From: Galbibacter sp038433465 | Lineage (GTDB): Bacteria > Bacteroidota > Bacteroidia > Flavobacteriales > Flavobacteriaceae | Reading direction: 5' to 3' | NCBI RefSeq assembly: GCF_038433465.1 | Contig: NZ_JAESVF010000003.1 | Span: 124,001 to 188,000 of the forward strand | DNA length: 64,000 bases | In this document: positions 53,019 through 60,629 of the stretch, in pieces | Numbering within the stretch: position 1 is the first letter of the stretch | How the letters are laid out: each line of letters starts with the position of its first letter | The notes under the pieces: generated by a model | What the model was told of the DNA's origin: nothing | The model's database searches: none | The model's input: only the letters and a program-made list of their open reading frames with translations | Made by a program: the position numbers and the translations under genes

Positions 53019-53092
53019 TGATCGCGCCAGGATTCGAACCTGGGACCGTCTGCTTAGAAGGCAGATGCTCTATCCAACTGAGCTACGCGACC
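53019..53092 (-). tRNA. tRNA-Arg (anticodon TCT)
   Basis: A cloverleaf is formed from the minus strand: acceptor GGTCGCG with CGCGATC, anticodon stem CTGCC/GGCAG-type around a CTTCTAA loop with TCT, T loop TTCGAAT, discriminator A. It is the last of three tRNAs transcribed leftwards. CCA is not encoded. Confidence 0.94.
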
Positions 53093-53100
53093 TAATTTGG

Positions 53101-53175
53101 TCGGGGTGGCAGGATTCGAACCTGCGACCTCCGCGTCCCAAACGCGGCGCGATAACCGGGCTACGCTACACCCCG
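53101..53175 (-). tRNA. tRNA-Pro (anticodon TGG)
   Basis: Acceptor CGGGGTG pairs perfectly with CACCCCG. The anticodon loop is TTTGGGA with TGG on a CGCG-rich stem, the T loop is TTCGAAT and the discriminator is A. It is 8 nt from tRNA-Arg, the middle gene of the cluster. Confidence 0.95.
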
Positions 53176-53223
53176 ATGGCTATCTATAACAATTGCAAAA
53201 ACAATTATTATTTTATAAAAAAG

Positions 53224-53307
53224 CGGAGAGACAGGGACTCGAACCCTGGCGACAGTTACCCGTCGACAGATTAGCAATCTGCTCCGTTACCACTCCGGCA
53301 CCTCTCC
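53224..53307 (-). tRNA. tRNA-Ser (anticodon GCT)
   Basis: 84 nt with the long variable arm of class II tRNAs (CGACGGGTAACTGTCG). The acceptor is GGAGAGG with a matching 3' strand (G-U at 7-66), the anticodon GCT lies in TTGCTAA, the T loop is TTCGAGT and the discriminator is G. It is the first gene of the leftward cluster. Confidence 0.95.
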
Positions 53308-53353
53308 TAATTCTTTAATATCTTTATGAACACACAACCTTAAATTGCGGATG

Positions 53354-53385
53354 CAAATGTAATAGTTCGCTTAGAACAATGCAAC
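53354..53385 (-). promoter_or_regulatory. Promoter of the Ser-Pro-Arg tRNA cluster
   Basis: On the minus strand TACATTTG (53361-53354) is the -7 box, with GTTG (53385-53382) 20 nt upstream as an imperfect -33. Transcription would start near 53349, about 40 nt before tRNA-Ser, similar to the tRNA-Met leader. Confidence 0.5.
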
Positions 53386-53440
53386 TATTTTTAAAATTAT
53401 TTTCAAACTATTTAATACGCTCCTAAAAACCAACAAAATA

Positions 53441-55489
53441 CTATTCTGGATATTCTATTCGTAAATGATAAATGTTGGTTAATTTTTGCTTCAACACCTT
53501 TTTTATCGACTGAATTTCTTTGAACGTTATGTTCGCATTTAAAAATTGGTCTTCTTCAATTTGCTTGTTTATAATTTTATCGACAAACTGATTAATCATT
53601 GAAAAAGTCGGATTCTTCAAACTCTTTGAAGCCGCTTCAACTGAGTCGGCCATCATTAAAATTGCTGTTTCTTTTGAATATGGAATTGGACCAGGATATT
53701 GAAAGTCTTCCTTATTTACCATCTCATCAACTTCCGAAGCTTTCTTATAAAAATAATAAACCAACGAAGTACCGTGGTGTGTTCGGATAAAATCAATTAC
53801 ACGGTCGGGTAAATTGTTCTTCTTAGCAAGTTCTATTCCTTCAATAACATGGTTGATAATAATTTTGGCGCTTTCTACTGGAGACAATTCGTTATGCGGA
53901 TTCAAACTTGTGGTTTGATTTTCGGTAAAATACGCAGGATTGTTCATCTTCCCAATATCGTGATACAAAGCCCCTACCCTTACCAACATTGAATTTGCAC
54001 CGATTTCATTGGCTGCCGCCTCAGCTAAATTGGCAACTTGTAAAGAGTGATGGAATGTACCTGGCGCTTTATCTGAAAGTTCTTTTAATAGTTTTGAATT
54101 GGTATCTGAAAGTTCTAATAAAGACACATCGGACACTAATGAGAATAGTTTTTCGTATATATAAATTAACGGAAACGCTGCCAAGGTTGCCAATCCGTTT
54201 AACACAAACAGTCCGAAAGTTACCCAATGAAGCGAATCGAAATTTCCTTCATGAATAATATAAAAAGCAAAATAAGCTATAATGTAAACCAACGTAATTT
54301 GCGCCACAGAAATAAACAAATTAGCTCGTTTGTGCAATTCTGAAATAGTTTGAATGGTTACAATTCCGGCGATAATCTGTAAAAACACATACTCAAAACT
54401 ATTGGGAACTATAAAGCCTAATAAAAGTACGGTGAGCACATGTGTAAAAAGTCCTAATCGAGGGTCGAAAAATGCTTTTAAAATTAATGGCATGATACAC
54501 AACGGAACCACATAGACGTATTGCACATTGAATTTCACCACGGTGGTGGTTAAAAATATCATCACCAAAATATTAAAGAATATAAAGGTTACTTTATTGT
54601 TGTTTACAAATACATCTGGACGGTATTTTTGTAAAAACAACAACAACATAAAGAGCGTTAAACCTACTAAAATTGTGTATCCAAAAACAATCCAATTGTA
54701 ATTGTTTTCATTCCATAATTTAGATTGATATTCTTTACGAAGCGAATTTAAAATATTGTATTTTTCACCTTCAACAACTTCTCCTTTTGCAACAATTCTT
54801 TTTCCTTTGTCGATATTTCCTCGAGTAGAAGTTACCATTCGCAACTCTCGCTCCAATGTTTTTTGGGTTAAACCTTCATCAAAAAACACATTGGGCTGAA
54901 TTACATCAAAGTAAATACTGCTGTATAAATCTTTATACTCCTCAAGGTTGTTGTTTTCAATAAACCCACTAATGAGTTGGTCTAACTGACTTAGTTTTAC
55001 AAAATTTCCGAACAGAATAGTTTTCTCTTCATTCCCTTTTACAACGTTTACCACTTTATCAGCATTGTAATCGTTGCTATTTTGCACTACACCCTTTTCG
55101 TAAATTGTTTCTAGCAGTTCTTTCCCGAAGGACTTTAATTTTTCAAGTGTCTTCTCATTATAATCTTCCGAAGAAAAATAAGAAGAAAACTTTTCATCAA
55201 ACCCATTAAAAACAGCGTCTTTAACAGCATCTTCATACCTAAAATAGTCTGGATGATTTGCTTTTATAGCAGCTTTATCATCTTTAATTTCGGCATCCGT
55301 TTTATAAATTGCAAAGTCAAATGGCGCATACAAGGTTTCGTATTGCCAAAGTTTTCCCTTCTGAAAATCGTACTTAAACTTCCCTCCTTTTGGAAACATG
55401 TACACAACGAGAACAATGGTGGCAATAAATAAAAAGCCTTTGTAAATTAAAGATTGATTTTTATAAAGATTGTCTAAAAAATGCTTCAT
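53441..55489 (-). CDS. pgpH: PgpH-like 7TM HD-domain phosphodiesterase (c-di-AMP type)
   Basis: 682 residues. One N-terminal helix (about 15-33) is followed by an extracytoplasmic 7TMR-HDED domain (about 40-265), seven membrane helices (about 270-455) and a cytoplasmic HD domain (about 470-640). Metal ligands are present: HHSLQVANLAEAAA, His510-Asp511 in ALYHDIGKM, the HNELSP and NHVIEG His, and HHGT near IDFIRTHHGTS. This is the architecture of PgpH/YqfF, which hydrolyse cyclic di-AMP, a regulator of potassium and wall homeostasis. No diadenylate cyclase is in the window. A -7 box lies just upstream, giving a leader of about 14 nt. Confidence 0.9.
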   Translation of the reverse strand: MKHFLDNLYKNQSLIYKGFLFIATIVLVVYMFPKGGKFKYDFQKGKLWQYETLYAPFDFAIYKTDAEIKDDKAAIKANHPDYFRYEDAVKDAVFNGFDEKFSSYFSSEDYNEKTLEKLKSFGKELLETIYEKGVVQNSNDYNADKVVNVVKGNEEKTILFGNFVKLSQLDQLISGFIENNNLEEYKDLYSSIYFDVIQPNVFFDEGLTQKTLERELRMVTSTRGNIDKGKRIVAKGEVVEGEKYNILNSLRKEYQSKLWNENNYNWIVFGYTILVGLTLFMLLLFLQKYRPDVFVNNNKVTFIFFNILVMIFLTTTVVKFNVQYVYVVPLCIMPLILKAFFDPRLGLFTHVLTVLLLGFIVPNSFEYVFLQIIAGIVTIQTISELHKRANLFISVAQITLVYIIAYFAFYIIHEGNFDSLHWVTFGLFVLNGLATLAAFPLIYIYEKLFSLVSDVSLLELSDTNSKLLKELSDKAPGTFHHSLQVANLAEAAANEIGANSMLVRVGALYHDIGKMNNPAYFTENQTTSLNPHNELSPVESAKIIINHVIEGIELAKKNNLPDRVIDFIRTHHGTSLVYYFYKKASEVDEMVNKEDFQYPGPIPYSKETAILMMADSVEAASKSLKNPTFSMINQFVDKIINKQIEEDQFLNANITFKEIQSIKKVLKQKLTNIYHLRIEYPE

Positions 55490-55507
55490 CCATTAGGTAT
55501 TGATATT

Positions 55508-55515
55508 CAAATGTA
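55508..55515 (-). promoter_or_regulatory. Candidate -7 box of the pgpH-like gene
   Basis: On the minus strand TACATTTG, identical to the tRNA-cluster -7 box, lies 18 nt before the ATG. No TTTG at the -33 position. Confidence 0.4.
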
Positions 55516-55672
55516 ACAAAAAATAGTGTCCTTATTGTTATTTATTAAAAACGAACTTTTTATGTTTATCTTTTTAATTTAACTAAATTCGCAACAACAA
55601 AACGGTCTTATTCTATTGCTTTTGTAATTGAAAGAATAAAAATATAATTGTCCGCAGTCTGTCATAATGCAC

Positions 55673-55749
55673 TGTCACCTCGAGCGTAGTCGAGAGGTTA
55701 CTTGGCTTAACAAGATTTAAATAGGGTCTCGACTACGCTCGACCTGACA
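55673..55749. repeat. Long inverted repeat, dispersed flavobacterial type
   Basis: CGAGCGTAGTCGAGA (55681-55695) and its perfect complement TCTCGACTACGCTCG (55727-55741) lie 31 nt apart, flanked by TGTCA and TGACA. GC content is well above the surroundings. Short palindromes of this CGAGCGTAGTCGAGA style are, from general knowledge, widely scattered between genes in Flavobacteriaceae. It occupies the middle of the 481-nt gap between the pgpH-like and thiolase genes; apart from it and a small palindrome, I see nothing else there. Confidence 0.7.
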
Positions 55750-55897
55750 TTTTAATCTTGGTATGATACATCACGGATATTGGCATTCAAAATAAAAATG
55801 AATAGTTTTTTATTTTTTTCTGAATAGAATAAAGTTGTGATTAACTACCTCGAAGCAAGATTTTGAGGGATAAAATAATCGCCTTTTGACTGATGCT

Positions 55898-55915
55898 GTT
55901 TCGGTTAACTGAAAC
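55898..55915. promoter_or_regulatory. Palindrome upstream of the thiolase gene, candidate operator
   Basis: GTTTC-GGTTAACT-GAAAC is an 18-nt palindrome with one mismatched pair, centred about 65 nt before the ATG. Size and position suit a dimeric repressor of a fatty-acid or ketone pathway gene. No T tract follows, so it is not a terminator. Confidence 0.3.
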
Positions 55916-55970
55916 CAAAAGTGAAATAGCAAAATTCAATCAGACCGATTAAACAAATAAATTAGAATAG

Positions 55971-57146
55971 ATGAAAAAAGTAGTAATAGTTTCGGCTGCA
56001 CGTACACCAATTGGGAGCTTTTTAGGAACACTCTCATCAATTCCAGCCCCAAAATTAGGCGCTATTGCCATAAAAGGAGCTTTAGAAAAGATAAACTTAG
56101 ACCCAGCGTTAGTGGACGAAGTTTTAATGGGAAATGTAGTACAAGCTGGCGAAGGGCAAGCGCCTGCACGCCAGGCCGCTATTTATGCAGGAATTCCAAA
56201 TACGGTGCCTTGCACTACTGTAAATAAAGTTTGCGCAAGCGGAATGAAAACCGTTATGCAAGCTGCTCAAGCTATTGCTCTTGGCGATGCTTCGATTGTT
56301 GTTGCTGGAGGAATGGAAAACATGAGTTCTATTCCGCACTATGTGCATATGAGAAACGGGGTGAAATTTGGTCCTGGAAAGATGGAAGACGGACTCCAAA
56401 AAGATGGTCTTGTTGATGCTTACGACCAAAATGCAATGGGAGTTTGTGCAGATGCTTGTGCTACCGAATATGAGTTTTCAAGAGAAGACCAAGATGCATA
56501 CGCCATTCAATCGTACCAACGTTCAGCAAAAGCATGGGAAGAAGGAAAATTTGACAACGAAGTGGTTCCTGTGGAGGTTCCTCAACGTCGTGGCGATGCC
56601 ATTGTTTTTAAAGAAGACGAAGAGTACAAAAACGTAAAATTAGATAAAATCCCAGCTTTAAGACCCGCTTTTAGTAAAGACGGAACGGTTACAGCTGCCA
56701 ATGCCTCTACAATTAATGATGGTGCAGGTGCTGTAATTTTAATGAGTGAAGAAAAAGCGCAAGAACTCGGTGTAAAACCGCTTGCTACTATTTTAAGTTA
56801 TGCTGATGCTGCGCAAGAACCAAAATGGTTTACTACAGCTCCAGCAAAAGCATTGCCAAAAGCATTGGCAAAAGCAAACTTAACATTAAACGATATTGAT
56901 TTTTTCGAATTCAATGAAGCTTTTTCGGTTGTTGGTTTGGCAAACATGAAAATTTTAGGTCTTACCGATAAAAATGTAAACGTAAACGGAGGTGCTGTTT
57001 CTTTGGGGCACCCGCTTGGATGCTCTGGAGTTAGAATTTTAATAACTTTACTCAGCGTTTTAGAGCAAAATAACGCCAAAAAAGGAGCCGCAGCTATTTG
57101 TAATGGCGGCGGAGGTGCTTCTGCAATTGTTATCGAAAGAAATTAA
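55971..57146 (+). CDS. Acetyl-CoA C-acetyltransferase (thiolase)
   Basis: 391 residues, the standard biosynthetic thiolase length. The catalytic residues are Cys88 in NKVCASGMKT, His347 in SLGHPLGCSG and Cys377 in AAICNGGGGA. The N-terminus VVIVSAARTPIGSFLGTL and ANASTINDGAGAVILMSEE are typical. It condenses two acetyl-CoA to acetoacetyl-CoA or does the reverse. No beta-oxidation or PHB genes adjoin it, so AtoB/PhaA-like acetyl-CoA acetyltransferase is preferred over long-chain FadA. The NlpC/P60 gene follows by 27 nt and may be co-transcribed. Confidence 0.93.
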   Translation: MKKVVIVSAARTPIGSFLGTLSSIPAPKLGAIAIKGALEKINLDPALVDEVLMGNVVQAGEGQAPARQAAIYAGIPNTVPCTTVNKVCASGMKTVMQAAQAIALGDASIVVAGGMENMSSIPHYVHMRNGVKFGPGKMEDGLQKDGLVDAYDQNAMGVCADACATEYEFSREDQDAYAIQSYQRSAKAWEEGKFDNEVVPVEVPQRRGDAIVFKEDEEYKNVKLDKIPALRPAFSKDGTVTAANASTINDGAGAVILMSEEKAQELGVKPLATILSYADAAQEPKWFTTAPAKALPKALAKANLTLNDIDFFEFNEAFSVVGLANMKILGLTDKNVNVNGGAVSLGHPLGCSGVRILITLLSVLEQNNAKKGAAAICNGGGGASAIVIERN

Positions 57147-57173
57147 TTTGCTATTTAAATCAACATCAACTAA

Positions 57174-57923
57174 ATGCAATACGGAATTTGCCATTTAAGT
57201 ATTGTTCCTTTACGAAACGAACCCCAACATACTGGAGAGTTAACCTCTCAGGTACTTTATGGGGAACATTTTAAAGTACTAGAACGAAGAAAACATTGGA
57301 GTAAAATTCGACTAGCCTTTGATAATTACGAAGGTTGGATTGAAAATGTTCAGTACCAACTTATTGATGAATTGCTGTATGAAACCATCAGTAAAGAAAC
57401 AATTGTGCTTTCGGCAGATTTAGTTGAGTTTATTTTTGATCAGCAAAACAACTTACTTCCTATCCCAATGGGATGCAATGTAAATGCTATTGCACACTTA
57501 CAGACTAATTTTGAAGGGGAAACAAAGCAAGGTATTCTTCCAAAAGAAGCACTTATTGAAACCTCTTTTTTATACCTCAACACACCATATTTATGGGGTG
57601 GTAAAACTCCATTCGGGATTGATAGTTCTGGACTTGCACAAATGGTTTACAAACTGAATGGTTATAAACTTCCACGCGATGCTGCACAGCAAGCAAAACA
57701 AGGTGAAGCCCTAAGTTTTATAGAAGAAAGCGAACCTGGAGATCTTGCATTTTTTGATGATGATGAAGGAAATATTGTGCATGTAGGTATAATTATGAAA
57801 GATAACTACATTATCCACGCACACGGTAAAGTGAGAATTGATCGTTTAGACCATACCGGAATTTTTAATGTAGATTCTAAAACACATACACACAAATTAA
57901 GAGTCATAAAAAAAATAGTGTAG
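57174..57923 (+). CDS. NlpC/P60 (C40) family protein with catalytic Cys replaced by Ser
   Basis: 249 residues without a signal peptide. Two SH3-like domains (about 1-60 and 75-125) precede an NlpC/P60 fold (about 130-248). The motif YLWGGKTPFGIDSSGLAQ has Ser151 (codon AGT, 57624-57626) where the family has the nucleophilic Cys of DCSG. The catalytic His203 (IVHVGIIM) and a later His (IIHAHGKVRI) remain. The protein should bind peptidoglycan peptides; whether it cleaves is doubtful. The Ser codon AGT is one base from Cys TGT, so a point substitution is enough. A sequencing error or a naturally Ser-type subfamily are the alternatives. The fold is otherwise intact. Confidence 0.85.
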   Translation: MQYGICHLSIVPLRNEPQHTGELTSQVLYGEHFKVLERRKHWSKIRLAFDNYEGWIENVQYQLIDELLYETISKETIVLSADLVEFIFDQQNNLLPIPMGCNVNAIAHLQTNFEGETKQGILPKEALIETSFLYLNTPYLWGGKTPFGIDSSGLAQMVYKLNGYKLPRDAAQQAKQGEALSFIEESEPGDLAFFDDDEGNIVHVGIIMKDNYIIHAHGKVRIDRLDHTGIFNVDSKTHTHKLRVIKKIV

Positions 57924-57947
57924 CCATAACAACTACACTATTTTTTT
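57908..57947. terminator. Bidirectional terminator overlapping the NlpC/P60 stop codon
   Basis: TAGTGTAG (57916-57923) pairs with CTACACTA (57933-57940), extended by A and T tracts on the two sides. It serves the thiolase unit and the convergent aldo/keto reductase gene. Confidence 0.7.
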
Positions 57948-57970
57948 ATTTTGTTGTATCTAGACTTTTA

Positions 57971-58969
57971 CTATTTACCCAAAATAATTTCATCTATCAT
58001 GGTGAGTTCGTCTTTTGTAAAACTTAAGTTTTTCAAAGCTTCGATATTATCTTTTAACTGAGAAACTCTACTAACCCCAATCAACACCGAAGTTACACGT
58101 TCATCCTTTAGAAGCCAAGCAATAGCCATTTGCGCCAAACTTTGCCCTCTATTTTCTGCAATATCATGAAGCGCTTTAATTTTAGAAACCAACTCCGCAT
58201 TAATTTGTGAAGCATCCAAATACCCTCCTTCGATCGCTGCACGCGAATCTGCAGGAATTCCTTTTAAGTATTTAGACGTTAAAATTCCTTGCTCTAAAGG
58301 AGAAAATACAATACTTCCTATTCCTGTTTCAGTTAACGCATCCAAGAGTCCGTTTTCAACCCAACGATCCAACATATTATAGCGAGGTTGATGAATTAAA
58401 AAAGGTGTTCCTTGTGCCTTTAAAATTTTAGCTGCTTTTTTAGTGTCTTCGGCATTGTATTGTGATATTCCAACATACAAAGCTTTTCCTTGTCGCACAA
58501 TTTGGTCGAGTGCTCCCATAGTTTCTTCCAAAGGCGTTTCTGGATCCGGACGATGATGATAAAAAATATCAACATAATCCAATTTCATGCGCTTTAAAGA
58601 TTGATCTAAACTCGAAATTAAATACTTACGCGAACCAAAGTTTCCGTAAGGTCCAGGCCACATATCCCAACCTGCTTTGGTTGAAATTAAAAGTTCGTCT
58701 CTATACTTTTTAAAATCGCGTTTAAATATTTTTCCAAAATTCTTTTCAGCAGAACCATACGGAGGTCCGTAATTATTTGCCAAGTCGAAGTGTGTAATTC
58801 CGTTATCAAAAGCTGTTCGAAGTATTTCAGCTGCATTGTCAAAGTCGTCGTTATCACCAAAGTTATGCCATAATCCTAACGAAAGTAAAGGTAAATCAAT
58901 CCCGCTTTTACCGCATCTTCGGTATTGCATTTGTTCGTATCTATTTACTTCTGGCTTGTATTTTTTCAT
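57971..58969 (-). CDS. Aldo/keto reductase, YghZ-like (L-glyceraldehyde 3-phosphate reductase)
   Basis: 332 residues. The opening YRRCGKSGIDLPLLSLGLWHNFGD is nearly that of E. coli YghZ. The catalytic tetrad can be placed: Asp in FDLANNYGPPYG with its Tyr, Lys in STKAGWDMWPGPYG, His in DIFYHHRPDP. The NADP-binding C-terminus ends in KDERVTSVLIGVSRVSQLKDNIEAL. YghZ relatives reduce L-glyceraldehyde 3-phosphate and other aldehydes such as methylglyoxal. It is a single-gene unit in the cytoplasm. The family call is safe; the precise substrate is by similarity. Confidence 0.9.
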   Translation of the reverse strand: MKKYKPEVNRYEQMQYRRCGKSGIDLPLLSLGLWHNFGDNDDFDNAAEILRTAFDNGITHFDLANNYGPPYGSAEKNFGKIFKRDFKKYRDELLISTKAGWDMWPGPYGNFGSRKYLISSLDQSLKRMKLDYVDIFYHHRPDPETPLEETMGALDQIVRQGKALYVGISQYNAEDTKKAAKILKAQGTPFLIHQPRYNMLDRWVENGLLDALTETGIGSIVFSPLEQGILTSKYLKGIPADSRAAIEGGYLDASQINAELVSKIKALHDIAENRGQSLAQMAIAWLLKDERVTSVLIGVSRVSQLKDNIEALKNLSFTKDELTMIDEIILGK

Positions 58970-59143
58970 GTGTTGATTTATTAAAATTAAATAGGTCGAC
59001 TTTCAGTAATCACCTTTAAAATTATAAAGTAATAAAATATATTTTAACTAAAAAAAGACTTCCCAAAATTACATAAGAATCCTAACTCCTATTGGTTGTT
59101 TTTATAATATCTATTGTATTTTTACATAAGAAATTTTCATACA

Positions 59144-60337
59144 ATGAACCCTTCTGCCCAAGGTTGGATAAATAAATTTGCATCGCTTACAAAAAGTAAA
59201 AAAAACTTGTACACCACTAGTAAAATGTTGTACAACAAACTTCGTGAAATTGGTTTTGTTTACGGTGCCAATGTAGCTACGTTTGAGCAACTTACTACCG
59301 CAAACGATTTATCGGAAGACGAGTTGGCAAAGCTTAACTTATTTGCTGCCTTACACAACACTTTTTACATCTATAACCCAGACGCTACTTTTGAGGAATT
59401 TCTTCAGCATTTAATTTCATTTTACGAACAATTAGAAGCTGAAAAACTATCTTTTTTCGAAACTTTTTTTGCTGAAAAAAGAAATGCATTCCGACTTGAA
59501 AAAATCATACACGAGCGGGTTTACATCTTAGACAATATCTTAACAAAAAACTTCAATAAACTACTTACAAACTCTTTACTTTACATCGATATTTTGGTGT
59601 ATGAAAAATACATCAAAGGCGAAAGTAATTTGCGGAACTACGCTCAAGAAATCGAACTCATTTTAATCAATCTTGCGCTGCACGCCATCAGTACAAAACA
59701 AGAGAAGAACGAAAACGACAAGCAATTATTAAAACTGTTACAAGCTTCTCTTTTTTACAATAAAATAGATGAAAGTAAATTTGATGGCAGTTACCGCATT
59801 TTACTCAAAAAGGATTTTTCTGAACTTGAAAAAATGTACTTTTTAGATATGGTTTGCCTTTCTGCTTGGGAAGATCACTCTATAAATTATCAGGAATCTG
59901 AGTTTATCTTCGGAACAGGTAAAGACCTTAAAATTGACGAAAACTATATTACTGAAGCGGTTTTACATGTTGGTAACTTTTTTGAAAAATATAAAGATGA
60001 AGTTTCGCTATTTAAAAATGCAAACCCCGTTAAACAGTTTTTTGACAACTCACACACGCTTGTAAAAAAACTAATTACACGGAATAGCAAACGGTTAAAA
60101 AAAGAATTGTTAGGGAGTAAAGAGTTATTGGTACTTCTTGGAAAATCTACAACTACAGATCTCACTGCCGAAGAACGAAAAAAAATAAAAGAACAGTTGT
60201 TAGACATTTTTAAAACCATTCCATCTCTAGCTATTTTTGCTTTACCTGGAGGCGCTATTTTATTACCTATTTTTATAAAGTTAATTCCTAAAATGCTCCC
60301 TTCTGCTTTTGATGATAATCGAGTTGATGAAGTATAA
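59144..60337 (+). CDS. LETM1-like biofilm-associated protein
   Basis: 397 residues from ATG 59144 (MNPSAQGWINKFA); a TTG 30 nt upstream gives no better N-terminus. The protein is mostly helical, with a long polar N-terminal region. The C-terminal segment (about 345-385: LTAEERKKIKEQLLDIFKTIPSLAIFALPGGAILLPIFIKLIPKMLPSAF, in part) is a LETM1-type ribosome-binding and membrane segment with one hydrophobic helix. Flavobacterial homologues are usually named LETM1-related biofilm-associated protein, but the biochemical role is unknown. It is a single gene bounded by a terminator at its stop codon. Confidence 0.8.
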   Translation: MNPSAQGWINKFASLTKSKKNLYTTSKMLYNKLREIGFVYGANVATFEQLTTANDLSEDELAKLNLFAALHNTFYIYNPDATFEEFLQHLISFYEQLEAEKLSFFETFFAEKRNAFRLEKIIHERVYILDNILTKNFNKLLTNSLLYIDILVYEKYIKGESNLRNYAQEIELILINLALHAISTKQEKNENDKQLLKLLQASLFYNKIDESKFDGSYRILLKKDFSELEKMYFLDMVCLSAWEDHSINYQESEFIFGTGKDLKIDENYITEAVLHVGNFFEKYKDEVSLFKNANPVKQFFDNSHTLVKKLITRNSKRLKKELLGSKELLVLLGKSTTTDLTAEERKKIKEQLLDIFKTIPSLAIFALPGGAILLPIFIKLIPKMLPSAFDDNRVDEV

Positions 60338-60373
60338 AAAAGTCCGTTAAAGTATCTTTTAACGGACTTTTTT
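60336..60373 (+). terminator. Terminator of the LETM1-like gene
   Basis: AAAAAAGTCCGTTAAA (60336-60351) and its exact complement at 60358-60373 form a 16-bp stem with a 6-nt loop, starting in the stop codon and ending in a T tract. Confidence 0.75.
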
Positions 60374-60411
60374 ATTTGAATTATTTTTAATAAAAGTATT
60401 ATTTAATAAGT

Positions 60412-60591
60412 TTTCATTTTTGTCTTGACACAAAAACGAAACAAAAAAGTCAAGACTGATTAAAAAAGCATAAAAAATTCTACGGAACCACCCACCACAG
60501 ATAAAAAGAACTCGCTGCGCTCAAACAGCTTTTTATCTTTCCCCCTAACTGCTTCCTTGATTTTCAAAACTTTTTTAATAGGTCAGTTTTT
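60412..60591 (+). repeat. Intergenic repeat family A, copy 2
   Basis: Matches 15687-15867 in the same orientation. The GTCTTGAC...GTCAAGAC block is identical. The second hairpin arms read AGATAAAAAG and CTTTTTATCT, where copy 1 has AGATTAAAAG and CTTTTAATCT, so pairing is kept by a two-sided change. It fills most of the 292-nt gap between the LETM1-like and decarboxylase genes and, like copy 1, lies just 3' of a minus-strand gene. Confidence 0.8.
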
Positions 60592-60629
60592 GTCTATAAT
60601 AATATCCTTGCTATTCAATTTGAATTAAA

